A stretch of 38,801 bases of DNA from an uncultured Rubrobacteraceae bacterium (GCA_902806075.1 CADCVG010000043.1:1-38801), one strand, 5' to 3'. Positions 14,722 through 25,412 are shown, counted from the first letter of the stretch. Numbers and translations are program-made. Notes: generated by a model not told the origin, from the sequence alone.

Positions 14722-14731
14722 GAGCGTCTGA

Positions 14732-16171
14732 ATGGTCGAGGCGGTCGAGAAGCTAACCAAAAAGAGCGAGGACCCGAGTAAGTGGTACCTGCAGCTTGTG
14801 CGGATGGCGAAGCTGGCGGACTATGGGCCGGTGCGCGGGACTTTCGCGATACGTCCCTACGGGTTCGCTCTCTGGGAGCGCATCCAGCGGGACCTCGACG
14901 ACCGCTTCAAGGCGACCGGGCACCAGAACGCCTACTTCCCGCTGCTCATCCCGGAGAGCTACTTGAAGAAAGAGGCCGAGCACGTCGAGGGCTTTGATCC
15001 CGAACTGGCGTGGGTTACGGTCGGGGGGCGGGAGGAGTTGGAGGAGAGGCTGGCGATCCGGCCGACCTCCGAGAGCATCATCTGCGACTTTTACCGCAAC
15101 TGGATCCAGAGCTACCGCGACCTGCCCATCCTCATCAACCAGTGGTGCAACGTCCTGCGCTGGGAGAAGGTGACCCGCCCCTTCCTCCGCACCGCCGAGT
15201 TTCTCTGGCAGGAGGGCCACACTGTCCACGCAACCGCCAACGAGGCCCGAGAAGAGGCCCTGCGGATGCTGAGCGTGTACCGGGACACCTTCTACGAGAC
15301 GCTGGCGATCCCCGTCCTGACCGGCATGAAGAGCGAGTCCGAACGTTTCGCGGGCGCTATCGAGACCTATACCTGCGAGGGGTTGATGGGCGACGGGCGG
15401 GCGTTGCAGGCGGCGACGAGCCACGACCTCGGCCAGAACTTCGCCCGCGCCTTCGACATCACGTTCCTGGATGAGAACCAGGACCGGGTCCACCCCTTCC
15501 AGACCTCGTGGGGCTTCTCGACACGCACCATCGGCGGTCTCATCCTCGTACATGGGGATGATCGAGGCCTGAAGCTACCGCCGAAGCTCGCGCCGACGGA
15601 GGCGGTGATCGTCCCGATCTGGCGGGGCAACAACAAGGGCGAGGTGCGCCGTGAGGCCGAGAAGCTCTACATCGAGCTTCAAACCGCCGGCTTTCGGATG
15701 GAGGTGGACCTCGACGAGGAGCACTCGCCGGGCTGGAAGTTCAACGAGCACGAGCTACGGGGCGTGCCGGTGCGCATCGAGATCGGACCCAAGGACATAG
15801 AGAATGAGCAGGTCGTCCTGGTGCGCCGGGACGTAGCCGGTAAGGAAGGGAAAGAGTTCGTGCCGCGCGAGGGACTTCCCGGGCGGCTGCGGGCGCTGCT
15901 CGGGGAGATCCAGGAGAACATGCTGGCCCGGGCTGCGGAGTTCCGCGAGACGAACACCCGGCGGGCGGAGAGCTACGGGGAGTTCAAGGAGATCATCGAA
16001 GAGAAGCGCGGCTTCGTCCTGGCCCCCTGGGACGGCACGCCGGAGACGGAGCAGAAGATAAAGGAGGAGACGAAGGCGACGATACGCCTCCTCCCCTTCG
16101 AGCGCGAAGAGGGGAAGGACCTTGTCTCCGGCAAGCCGGGCAGGATGGCCGTCTTCGCCCGGGCCTACTGA
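14732..16171 (+). CDS. proS: Prolyl-tRNA synthetase, archaeal/eukaryotic type (ProS type 3)
   Basis: 479 residues from the ATG at 14732, with GAGAGGAG upstream. The length and layout are of the compact class without the bacterial editing insertion. It opens ...DPSKWYLQLVRMAKLADYGP and has class II motifs RPTSESIICDFYRNW, WCNVLRWEKVTRPFLRTAEF and LWQEGHTVHAT. An anticodon-binding domain with PTEAVIVPIWRGNNK follows. The C-terminal domain (about residues 400-479) ends in Tyr (GRMAVFARAY), as is usual for the type 3 enzyme. It charges tRNA-Pro in the cytoplasm. It is monocistronic as far as can be seen, after the toxin-antitoxin pair. Confidence 0.96.
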   Translation: MVEAVEKLTKKSEDPSKWYLQLVRMAKLADYGPVRGTFAIRPYGFALWERIQRDLDDRFKATGHQNAYFPLLIPESYLKKEAEHVEGFDPELAWVTVGGREELEERLAIRPTSESIICDFYRNWIQSYRDLPILINQWCNVLRWEKVTRPFLRTAEFLWQEGHTVHATANEAREEALRMLSVYRDTFYETLAIPVLTGMKSESERFAGAIETYTCEGLMGDGRALQAATSHDLGQNFARAFDITFLDENQDRVHPFQTSWGFSTRTIGGLILVHGDDRGLKLPPKLAPTEAVIVPIWRGNNKGEVRREAEKLYIELQTAGFRMEVDLDEEHSPGWKFNEHELRGVPVRIEIGPKDIENEQVVLVRRDVAGKEGKEFVPREGLPGRLRALLGEIQENMLARAAEFRETNTRRAESYGEFKEIIEEKRGFVLAPWDGTPETEQKIKEETKATIRLLPFEREEGKDLVSGKPGRMAVFARAY

Positions 16172-16272
16172 GGATACCGGCCGCGCTTCGCGCGTAACCG
16201 TGGTTCACGCGCTGGCCGCCTCCGGCTTTGGGGCGGAGAGATCAGGGCGCGGCTGGAGTCGTTTGAGGATCG

Positions 16273-16992
16273 GTGGCGTGGGTGGAGCTTCTCGTGTTGT
16301 TGTTCGCAGTTGCGGCGGGGGCCGTGGTGCAGGGGTCGGTCGGTTTTGGCTTCGCGCTGGTGGTAGTGCCAGTGCTGACGTTCGTCCGGCCCGACGTCCT
16401 GCCGGCTACGGTGCTGCTACTCACCCTGCCGCTCTCGGTGACGATGGCCGTCAGGGAGAGGCGAGCGGTCGAGGTCGTCGGCCTCGTGTATCTGCTTGCG
16501 GGACGCCTCGTCGGGGCTTTCGTTGGCGCGGGGCTGTTGCTCTTGGTGTCGGAAGAATACCTCTCCGTGCTCTTCGGGGGCTTCGTCTTGGTGGCTGTGC
16601 TCACGAGCTCGCTCGCCCCGGAGGTTAGCTTGAGCAACCGGACGAAGGTTGCGGGCGGGGTCGCCTCGGGGATCATGGGCACCGCCGCCGGGATCGGGGG
16701 TCCTCCGCTCGCCCTGATCTTCCAGAGCCGCTCGGGGCCGGAGATCCGGGCAACCCTCGCCGTCGCCTTCGTGTTCGGGACGACGCTCTCTCTCCTGATC
16801 CTCGCACTCGTCGGGCGGCTCGGGCCCGAACACCTCCTTCTCGCCCTGGAACTGCTGCCCGTGCTCCTCCTCGGTCTGTGGGCCGCCAGCTTCATGGCCA
16901 ACCTCCTGACCGGACGCTGGCTACGCCCGGCGATACTCCTCTTCGCCGCCGCCGCCGGACTCGCGGCCGTGCTCCTCGGACTTACCGGATAA
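16273..16992 (+). CDS. TauE/SafE (TSUP) family membrane permease
   Basis: 239 residues from a GTG at 16273, with TGAGGA just upstream. It is strongly hydrophobic, with about eight transmembrane segments. The family's duplicated glycine-rich motif is visible: GAVVQGSVGFGFALVVVPVL near residues 17-36 and VASGIMGTAAGIGGPPLALI near the start of the second half. TSUP proteins export sulfite, sulfoacetate or other small organosulfur anions. It lies between proS and the SAM-riboswitch-controlled methionine operon, so a role in sulfur traffic is tempting. It has no riboswitch of its own and is separated from metX by about 600 nt. The substrate is not predictable. Confidence 0.88.
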   Translation: MAWVELLVLLFAVAAGAVVQGSVGFGFALVVVPVLTFVRPDVLPATVLLLTLPLSVTMAVRERRAVEVVGLVYLLAGRLVGAFVGAGLLLLVSEEYLSVLFGGFVLVAVLTSSLAPEVSLSNRTKVAGGVASGIMGTAAGIGGPPLALIFQSRSGPEIRATLAVAFVFGTTLSLLILALVGRLGPEHLLLALELLPVLLLGLWAASFMANLLTGRWLRPAILLFAAAAGLAAVLLGLTG

Positions 16993-17324
16993 CATCCGGC
17001 ATCGCGCCGGGAGCGCCGCTTGGACTGAGGATGCGCAATACGTAGGTATTGGACGGGAGCTACCGGGCTACCGTATCGACGAACGGGCTCTCTCCCGGGT
17101 CCCGATAAAGAGGCCGGGCCGTGGAACACCCGCGATACTTCTGAGACCCGCCGGAGAATCGCTCCAGGTGGAAGAAGCTCCGCTGTGGCCTGCCCGAGCC
17201 TGCGTACCGTAACGACTGTAACAGGGGCAAGGACGAGTTTGAAAGATACTCAACCTGGCCGGTATAGCCCTCACACCTGCCGCGGCTTCACGAGGCGGAA
17301 CCCGGAACCTTCGTCTCGCTGCAC
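16993..17324. other. Intergenic region upstream of the methionine promoter
   Basis: About 330 nt between the TSUP permease stop and the metX promoter. No ORF with a ribosome site, no tRNA and no strong hairpin with a T-tract was found. Small GC-rich inverted repeats occur but nothing I can name. Confidence 0.4.
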
Positions 17325-17353
17325 TTGACGGTACCAGCCGCTTGTTTTAGCAT
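17325..17353 (+). promoter_or_regulatory. Promoter of the methionine/aspartate-family operon
   Basis: TTGACG at 17325-17330 and TAGCAT at 17348-17353 are separated by exactly 17 nt. Transcription should start near 17360, about 10 nt before the first paired base of the SAM-I aptamer at 17370, which is the expected geometry for a riboswitch leader. Confidence 0.7.
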
Positions 17354-17369
17354 TCCGCTCTAGCGCGGA

Positions 17370-17498
17370 CTCGCATCGAGAGCGGCGGAGGGAACTGGCC
17401 CCGTGAAGCCGCGGCAACCGGCGGAGAGCTGGCGAGAGCTATCTACCGCAAGGTGCCAAGTCCAGCAGGATCTGTAGGCAGGTCCTGGAAGATGTGGG
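17370..17498 (+). ncRNA. SAM-I (S-box) riboswitch aptamer
   Basis: The conserved S-box core segments are present in order: GAGAGCGGCGGAGGGA at about 17378-17393, CTGGCCCCGTGAAGCCGC then GGCAACC, and AAGGTGCCAAGTCCAGCAGG at about 17450-17469. The P1 closing helix pairs CTCGCATC (17370-17377) with GATGTGGG (17491-17498), 8 bp including two G-U pairs. The riboswitch binds S-adenosylmethionine and shuts off methionine-synthesis genes, which matches the metX-metY-lysC-hom-asd operon that follows. The expression platform appears to be a ribosome-site hairpin (17514-17593) rather than an intrinsic terminator, since no T-tract is seen. Confidence 0.93.
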
Positions 17499-17513
17499 GA
17501 GAGCCAGACACGG

Positions 17514-17593
17514 CCTCTTCTACGGAGCGGGTTGCGCGAATGGGCGAGAGTCGAAAGGCGAAGCCAGGCGGAAAACCCGATTGTAGAAGGAGG
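17514..17593 (+). promoter_or_regulatory. Shine-Dalgarno-sequestering expression platform
   Basis: CCTCTTCTAC (17514-17523) pairs with GTAGAAGGAGG (17583-17593), 10 bp with one bulged G, burying the AAGGAGG ribosome site. A second helix, CGGGTT (17528-17533) with AACCCG (17574-17579), stacks inside after a small internal loop. A competing hairpin (17499-17505 with 17512-17519) would occupy the anti-Shine-Dalgarno strand, offering an alternative fold. This suggests translational control by the SAM-I aptamer; which fold SAM favours is inferred. Confidence 0.65.
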
Positions 17594-17610
17594 CTGTATC
17601 ACTACTGAGT

Positions 17611-20060
<2,450 letters not shown>

Positions 20061-20066
20061 GATAGA

Positions 20067-21326
20067 TTGAATAGACCCCTCGTACTGAAGTTCGGGGGCA
20101 CCTCGGTCGGAAGCGGCGCGGCGTTCCTGCGCGCCGCCAGCATAGCCGCCGAGGCCGCCCAGCATCGTCCCGTAACGGTCGTCGTCTCGGCGATGGCCGG
20201 GACTACCGACGCCCTGCTCGGCCTCGCCCGAACGACCGCCGGCCCGGCCCGCGAAGGGTCTCTCGCGAAGCTCCGCCGAACCCTCTCCGAACGGCACTCA
20301 CACGCGGCCCGCGAGGCCGTGCCCGGGATGCTCCTCCCCGAAGTCGAGATGCGTCTGCACGCCCTCATCGGGCGACTGGCGGAGGTCGTGAACTCTCCCG
20401 TAGAGGATCCGGCCGCCCGCAGGGACGCGGTCGGCTCGTTCGGGGAGCGGCTCTCGGCTGAGATACTGGCCGGTGCGATAGCCGGCTCTGGCGCGCCGGC
20501 AGCGGTCTCACCCGGCGACCCGATCGCCACGGACGGCCGCTTCGGGGATGCTAGGGTGCTCGCCGGGGAGACCCGGCGGCGGGCGGAGAAGTACGTGCGG
20601 CCCCTGCTGGACGAAGGTATGGTCGCCGTGACGCCCGGCTACTTCGGGAGGGGGCCGGACGGGGCCGTGACCACGCTCGGGCGCGGGGGTTCGGACCTCT
20701 CGGCGACCGTGCTCGGGTGTGCTCTCGGGGCGGAGGAGGTCTGGATCCTCTCGGACGTGGACGGTGTACTGGATGCGGACCCGCGTCTCATACCGGAGGC
20801 CGCCCTGATCCCTCACCTCTCCTACCGCGAGGCCGGCCAGTTCGCCGCCCTCGGCGCGGAGATCCTCCACCCCAAGACGACCGCACCCGCCTCGGAGGCA
20901 GGGATAAAGGTCCGCGTGGCCAGCACCTTCAACCCCGGGTCCCCGGGCACCCGCATCTCCGACCGCGAGGGTGGACCGGGCGTTCGCAGCGTAGCGCTCC
21001 GCCGCGGCCTCTCCCTGACCCATGTCCCGCCCGACGCCGCCGGGAATGTCTTCTGCGTCCTCGGCACCGATGCGGAGGGCCTCAAGGTCCTCGTGGATGG
21101 CACGGGGGTCGCCGCGGTCGTGTGCGTCGGTGCTCCGACGGATGGAGACCTGCTCTCCGGCCTGCGATGTCTGGGCGAAGCGAACATCCGGCCTCTCTTC
21201 GCGGGGAACACCTCGACTGGGCTGCTCTTCGCCGTCGCCGAGGGGAAGGCCGAGGGCGCTCTGCGCGTCCTGCACGCGGCGCTGATCCCGGCGGGAGCCC
21301 CGGCAGAGATGGAGGAGGTCGCGTGA
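20067..21326 (+). CDS. lysC: Aspartate kinase
   Basis: 419 residues from a TTG at 20067. It phosphorylates L-aspartate, the first step to homoserine, lysine and threonine. The kinase motif LVLKFGGTSVGSGAAFLRAA is at residues 5-24, with VVVSAMAGTTDALL, VTTLGRGGSDLSATVLGCAL and the VWILSDVDGVLDADPRLIPE segment. The C-terminal third holds the paired ACT-type regulatory region (about 290-410), including FCVLGTDAEGLKVL and LGEANIRPLFAGNTSTGLLF, so feedback control by lysine/threonine is possible. The stop overlaps the hom start (GTGA). Being under a SAM riboswitch, it is probably the methionine-branch isoenzyme. Confidence 0.94.
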   Translation: MNRPLVLKFGGTSVGSGAAFLRAASIAAEAAQHRPVTVVVSAMAGTTDALLGLARTTAGPAREGSLAKLRRTLSERHSHAAREAVPGMLLPEVEMRLHALIGRLAEVVNSPVEDPAARRDAVGSFGERLSAEILAGAIAGSGAPAAVSPGDPIATDGRFGDARVLAGETRRRAEKYVRPLLDEGMVAVTPGYFGRGPDGAVTTLGRGGSDLSATVLGCALGAEEVWILSDVDGVLDADPRLIPEAALIPHLSYREAGQFAALGAEILHPKTTAPASEAGIKVRVASTFNPGSPGTRISDREGGPGVRSVALRRGLSLTHVPPDAAGNVFCVLGTDAEGLKVLVDGTGVAAVVCVGAPTDGDLLSGLRCLGEANIRPLFAGNTSTGLLFAVAEGKAEGALRVLHAALIPAGAPAEMEEVA

Positions 21327-22411
21327 AGCGCGTCGAGATCGTGCAGCTTGGCCTGGGCTACGTAGGCCGGGCGGTCGCCCAGATAGTCATAGAGGAGCGA
21401 AAGCGCTGGCGGGAGGAGTTTAACCTCGATCTCCACTACCGCGCCGTCGCCGACACCTCTGGAGCTCTGGTCGGTGAGGATTTGCTGCCCCAGGCCATAC
21501 GCCTCAAGGAGGACGGCGGCAAGCTCGCTACTCTAGGCGTCGAGCCCGTGGAGGAGGTGCTCCGCTCCGAACCCGAGCCCGGCACGACGCGGGTCGTCGT
21601 GGACCTGGCGGTGCATGGGGGGACTCTGGATCTTGACCTGCTCGGCGTGCGGAACGGGTCTTATCTGGTGCTCTCCAACAAGGGACCGCTCTCCGGGAGC
21701 ATCGCCGAGACGAGGGAGTTGCTGAGCCTGGCGGGAGACAGACTCTGGTGCGAGGCGACCGTCGGTGCCGGGATGCCGATCATCTCGACCCTGGACATGC
21801 TTATGGACACCGGCGACGAAGTCTTGGAGATGCGGGCCAGTCCGAGCGGGACCCTCAACTACATCATGAGCGCCGTCGAGGGTGGTCGATCCTTCTCCGA
21901 GGCCGTGAAGGAGGCCGTGGCGCTCCACTACGCCGAGCCAGATCCGAGGGATGACCTCTCGGGCCTCGACGTGGCGCGCAAGGCCATAATCCTCGCCCGC
22001 ATAATGGGCAAGGAGGTAGAGCCCGAGGAGATCACTTACGAGTCCCTCGTCCCCGAAGGTCTCGAAGAGGTCCCCCTGGAAGAGCTGATGGAACGGCTGC
22101 CGGAGGCGGACGCTGAGTTTGCCGAGAGGATGAACTCCGTCAGGGAGAACCACATGCTCCGGTACCTGGCTCGCATCCCTAAAGACGGACCCGTAGAGGT
22201 CGGGTTGACGGAGGCGGCGGTCGAGAGCCCGTTCGGGCCCATAAACGGACCCGAGAACGTCTTCGAGTTCAGGACCCGCCGTTACTCGGACGTCACGCTC
22301 ACGGTCTCGGGTCCAGGTGCGGGGCCTCACCGCACCGCGAGCGGGGTTGTCGGAGATCTGCTTGATATAGTACGTAAGGCGGTAAGAGAAGATAGTACGG
22401 AGGACTCTTAG
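21323..22411 (+). CDS. hom: Homoserine dehydrogenase, short form without ACT domain
   Basis: 362 residues from the GTG at 21323, which overlaps the lysC stop and follows GGAGGAGG. It reduces aspartate semialdehyde to homoserine with NAD(P)H. The Rossmann motif is VQLGLGYVGRAVAQIV at about residues 6-21. The catalytic region has LVLSNKGPLSGS (active-site lysine), EATVGAGMPIISTLDML, GTLNYIMSAVEGG and DPRDDLSGLDVARKAIILAR. Typical Hom proteins of about 430 residues carry a C-terminal ACT domain; here the protein ends about 60-70 residues earlier, so allosteric inhibition by threonine is not expected. Confidence 0.94.
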   Translation: MKRVEIVQLGLGYVGRAVAQIVIEERKRWREEFNLDLHYRAVADTSGALVGEDLLPQAIRLKEDGGKLATLGVEPVEEVLRSEPEPGTTRVVVDLAVHGGTLDLDLLGVRNGSYLVLSNKGPLSGSIAETRELLSLAGDRLWCEATVGAGMPIISTLDMLMDTGDEVLEMRASPSGTLNYIMSAVEGGRSFSEAVKEAVALHYAEPDPRDDLSGLDVARKAIILARIMGKEVEPEEITYESLVPEGLEEVPLEELMERLPEADAEFAERMNSVRENHMLRYLARIPKDGPVEVGLTEAAVESPFGPINGPENVFEFRTRRYSDVTLTVSGPGAGPHRTASGVVGDLLDIVRKAVREDSTEDS

Positions 22412-22412
22412 C

Positions 22413-23378
22413 ATGGCTCACGGATACACGGTAGCCGTAGTAGGCGCGGGGCTGGTCGGCGAGCGGCTGGTCGCAGAGCTGAGGAGGTGGGACTTCCCGC
22501 TAGGGGAGCTACGCGTGCTTGCCCGCAGCGCACGCAGATCCGTGCTCGCCGGAGAGACCTTCGAGGTAGGCGTCGCGGAGCCCGACGCGTTCGATGGGGT
22601 GGACTACGCGTTCTTCGCGGGGACCGAAGGGGAGAAGGGGGCTGCGGTGCAGCTCGCCGCGGAGGCGAATGCGCGGGGCGCTGTCGTCATAGACAACGGC
22701 AGCGACTTCCGGCTCGACCCGGAAGTGCCGCTTGTGGTGCCGGAGGTCAACGCTGGGGCGTTGGAGGGGCACAAGGGCATCATCGCGAACCCGAACTGCT
22801 CGACGATACAGATGGTCGTCTCGCTCGCCCCGATAGCGCGCGAGTTCGGGATACGAAAGGTCGTCGTCTCTACGTACCAGGCGGTCTCGGGCTCCGGGCG
22901 CGGCGGTGTGGAGGCTTTAGAGAACGGCCGGGAGGACGTCTACCCGAAGCCCATTACGGGCAATGCGATCCCGCTGATTGGGGGCGTGGGGGAGGACGGG
23001 TACACGACCGAGGAGACGAAGATGCGGGAGGAGTCGCGCAAGATCCTCTCGCTCCCCGACCTCCCGGTCTTCGCTACCGCCGTCCGCATCCCCGTCCACA
23101 CGGGCCACTCCGAGAGCGTCTACGTCGAGACAGAACGGGAGGCGGACCTCTCCGAAGTGCTCGAAGTGCTAAGCTCCGCGCCCGGTGTCTCCTTCTCCGG
23201 CGACGCGTCCGACTTCCCGACGCCCCTCGAAGCGGCGGGCGAGCCCGGGACCTTTGTGGGTAGAGTGCGCGTCGAGGGGCGTGCGATCTCCTACTGGTGC
23301 GTGGCCGACAACCTGCTCAAGGGGGCGGCGACGAACGCGGTCCAGATCGCCGAATCGCTCGTGAGCGTGAAGGTCTAA
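22413..23378 (+). CDS. asd: Aspartate-semialdehyde dehydrogenase
   Basis: 321 residues from the ATG at 22413, 1 nt after the hom stop. It makes L-aspartate semialdehyde from aspartyl phosphate with NADPH. The N-terminal nucleotide motif is VAVVGAGLVGERLVAELRRW. The catalytic cysteine is Cys129 in IIANPNCSTIQMV, with the substrate-binding STYQAVSGSGRGGVEAL and the RIPVHTGHSESVYVET segment holding the active-site histidine. The protein completes the aspartate-to-homoserine branch in the operon. No terminator is obvious in the 116 nt before the next gene. Confidence 0.95.
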   Translation: MAHGYTVAVVGAGLVGERLVAELRRWDFPLGELRVLARSARRSVLAGETFEVGVAEPDAFDGVDYAFFAGTEGEKGAAVQLAAEANARGAVVIDNGSDFRLDPEVPLVVPEVNAGALEGHKGIIANPNCSTIQMVVSLAPIAREFGIRKVVVSTYQAVSGSGRGGVEALENGREDVYPKPITGNAIPLIGGVGEDGYTTEETKMREESRKILSLPDLPVFATAVRIPVHTGHSESVYVETEREADLSEVLEVLSSAPGVSFSGDASDFPTPLEAAGEPGTFVGRVRVEGRAISYWCVADNLLKGAATNAVQIAESLVSVKV

Positions 23379-23494
23379 GCAGTAATCATTGCAGTTGACC
23401 CACCTCTGTTGCACGGACGTTCGAGAGTCAAGAAAGGCATCGGGACTCCCGGCACGACGTTCTTTCGCGACGAACCCACCGAAATGGAGTAACG

Positions 23495-24307
23495 ATGGCG
23501 AGCAACATGAACTATGTCCGGCGAGGCGCAGGCAAGCCGTTGCTGCTTATCCATGGGTTGGGCGGTAGTTGGCGTGAGTGGGGCACGATCCTCGACGACC
23601 TGGCCGCCGAGCGTGAGGTCATTGCAGTAGATCTACCCGGTTTCGGCGCCACGCCTCCTCTACCCGGCGAGGTCTCGATCCGAACTCTCTCCGATGCGGT
23701 CACCGAGTTTCTCGCCGCCAACGAGCTAACCGGCATCGACGCGGTCGGCAGTTCGATGGGAGCCAGGCTCGTACTGGAGCTTGCGCGTCGTGGTGGCGTG
23801 TTGGGAGCGGTCGTCTCGCTCGACCCCGGCGGCTTCTGGCGCGGCTGGGAGCGTCACGCTTTTTATGCGTCGGTTTATGCGTCGGTTCGCCTCGTCCGCC
23901 TCTTACAGCCCGTCATGCCGTTTATTACAGGAAATGCAGTCGGTCGCACGTTGCTCTTCCCTCAGTTTTCGGCCCATCCCTGGAAATTATCGCCCGAAGT
24001 GACTCTCGAAGAGATGCGTAGCTTCGCCGCTTCCCCGTCCTTCGACGAACTTCTGCACCAACTTGCTTACGGAGAGGCGCAGCAAGGTGCACCACTGAAT
24101 TCCGTGCAACATCCGCTTGTGATCGGATGGGGACGCCGCGACCGTGTGTGTTTCCCCAGCCAGGCGTATCGGGCACTGAAGTTATTTCCCGATGCGCGGC
24201 TGCACTGGTTCGAGCACAGCGGGCACTTCCCGCAATGGGACGTCCCGCGGGAGGCGGCTCGCCTGATCCTCGACAGTACCAATGGCATTGAGGCGCCAAA
24301 ACAGTGA
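23495..24307 (+). CDS. Alpha/beta-fold hydrolase
   Basis: 270 residues from the ATG at 23495, after a GGAG at about 23486. The canonical triad is visible: Ser87 in VGSSMGARLVLELARR, Asp in VIGWGRRDRVCFPSQ and His in HWFEHSGHFPQWDVP. The oxyanion segment is LLLIHGLGGSWREW. A cap region lies between about residues 120 and 190, with FYASVYASVRLVRLLQPVMP. The substrate is unknown; esterase, epoxide hydrolase-like or haloperoxidase-like activity are all possible. A perfect 12-bp tandem duplication (TTTATGCGTCGG, 23862-23885) makes the YASVYASV repeat in the cap. Codon choice is less GC-biased than in the operon before it. Confidence 0.88.
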   Translation: MASNMNYVRRGAGKPLLLIHGLGGSWREWGTILDDLAAEREVIAVDLPGFGATPPLPGEVSIRTLSDAVTEFLAANELTGIDAVGSSMGARLVLELARRGGVLGAVVSLDPGGFWRGWERHAFYASVYASVRLVRLLQPVMPFITGNAVGRTLLFPQFSAHPWKLSPEVTLEEMRSFAASPSFDELLHQLAYGEAQQGAPLNSVQHPLVIGWGRRDRVCFPSQAYRALKLFPDARLHWFEHSGHFPQWDVPREAARLILDSTNGIEAPKQ

Positions 24308-24384
24308 GTCAGACGTTGGTATGCTGTTACGAATCAGCCTAACGACCTTGAACGGAGTTGTCTGATCGGCAGGATGCGTGCTCT

Positions 24385-24430
24385 GTGGCGGTGTCAAACC
24401 TCTGATGCACCGGAGGTTTGACACCGCTAC
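24385..24430. terminator. Long hairpin in the hydrolase/GNAT intergenic region
   Basis: GCGGTGTCAAACCTC (24388-24402) and GAGGTTTGACACCGC (24413-24427) are perfect complements; three further pairs outward (one G-T) give an 18-bp stem from 24385 to 24430 with a 10-nt loop. There is no T-tract after either arm, so it may be a terminator of unusual form or the remnant of an inverted-repeat element. Confidence 0.5.
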
Positions 24431-24529
24431 GCCGGATGCCGAGCTCCTCCCCGTTTTCCTCCTCAGGGCCGGGTATCTGGTGAATAGGTCAATTATTGTG
24501 CATGACCCTGTAGGGCCTTGACGGCCGGA

Positions 24530-25015
24530 ATGACAAAGATCTGGCTACGTGTCGCCACCGAGCGCGACGTACCTCTGATCCTCTCGTTCATAAGGGAGCT
24601 TGCGGAGTACGAACGCCTCTCGCACGAGGTCGTCGCCACCGAGGAGGTACTGCGGGCGTCGCTCTTCGGGGAGAGGCCGGCGGCCGAGGTGGTGATAGGG
24701 GACTACGGTGGCGAGCCAGCCGGTTTCGCCCTGTTCTTCCACAACTTCTCGACTTTCCTGGGGAGGCCCGGGATCCACCTGGAGGACCTCTACGTGACGC
24801 CCGGCCTCCGCGGCAGGGGTGTCGGTCGCGCCATGCTCGCCTACCTCGCCAGACTGGCGAAGGAGCGCGGCTGCGGCCGGCTTGAGTGGAGCGTCCTGGA
24901 CTGGAACGAGCCCGCGATAAAGCTCTACAAGAGCATCGGCGCGACCCCGATGGACGACTGGACGACCTACCGCGTGACCGGGGAGGCCCTGGAGGGGCTG
25001 GCGGACGAGGGCTAA
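24530..25015 (+). CDS. GNAT N-acetyltransferase (diamine acetyltransferase-like)
   Basis: 161 residues from the ATG at 24530; a TTG at 24518 would add four. The Gcn5 fold is clear: RVATERDVPLILSFIRELAE, then GFALFFHNFSTFLGRPGIHL, EDLYVTPGLRGRGVGRAMLA with the acetyl-CoA loop (RGRGVG), and WSVLDWNEPAIKLYKSIGAT. This last block and FLGRPGIHLEDLYV match the family of spermidine/spermine acetyltransferase 2 (SSAT2, thialysine acetyltransferase). The acceptor is therefore probably a small amine or lysine analogue. No strong Shine-Dalgarno is seen and the gene is apparently monocistronic. Confidence 0.9.
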   Translation: MTKIWLRVATERDVPLILSFIRELAEYERLSHEVVATEEVLRASLFGERPAAEVVIGDYGGEPAGFALFFHNFSTFLGRPGIHLEDLYVTPGLRGRGVGRAMLAYLARLAKERGCGRLEWSVLDWNEPAIKLYKSIGATPMDDWTTYRVTGEALEGLADEG

Positions 25016-25028
25016 AGGACCACCCGAC

Positions 25029-25056
25029 TTGTGCGGCGCAGGCAACTCGTTACACT
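25029..25056 (+). promoter_or_regulatory. Promoter candidate for the small acidic protein
   Basis: TTGTGC (25029-25034) and TACACT (25051-25056) with a 16-nt spacer, about 48 nt before the ATG at 25104, which has its own AAGGAGG. Confidence 0.45.
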
Positions 25057-25103
25057 TAGGTACGGGCAAAGGCAGCACTACGGCGAGGGTTTAAGGAGGA
25101 AGC

Positions 25104-25388
25104 ATGACCGAGGAGAGGCACTCTTTCTGGCACAGGATCTTCTTTGGCAGCGGGACCGGCACCGAGCGGGAGCGTAAGGTCCGCGAGTACATCATCCACC
25201 GTATCGGCGACGGGGCGCACCTCAGGGACGTGCTAGGGGAAGAGTACGTCCGCCGCAACGCCTCACCCACCGAGGCCGAGCAGATCCTCGAGAACCCCGA
25301 GCTGGTAGAGGCCGCTCACGAGAAGATGCGCAACGACTTCACCTCAGGCGACCTCGACCCCAGACGGTCACCGGACAGCGCCAGGTAG
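25104..25388 (+). CDS. Small charged protein of unknown function
   Basis: 94 residues from the ATG at 25104, 4 nt after an ideal AAGGAGG. The sequence starts MTEERHSFWHRIFFGSGTGT and continues with helical, acidic/basic segments (ERERKVREYIIHRIGDGAHL; SPTEAEQILENPELVEAAHE), ending in a polar tail with DLDPRRSPDSAR. No membrane segment, cysteine or known motif is present. The strong ribosome site and clean frame make it a convincing gene. I do not recognise the family; it resembles short conserved hypothetical proteins of this lineage. It precedes the FmdB gene by 72 nt. Confidence 0.8.
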   Translation: MTEERHSFWHRIFFGSGTGTERERKVREYIIHRIGDGAHLRDVLGEEYVRRNASPTEAEQILENPELVEAAHEKMRNDFTSGDLDPRRSPDSAR

Positions 25389-25412
25389 TCGGGCCGGCAT
25401 CCTTCAGGGTTG

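Noticed and set aside
20717-21322. A long plus-strand frame upstream of hom that would give a 564-residue protein.
   Set aside because: The first 202 codons are an Arg/Pro-rich shadow of lysC; the family N-terminus and ribosome site place the hom start at 21323.
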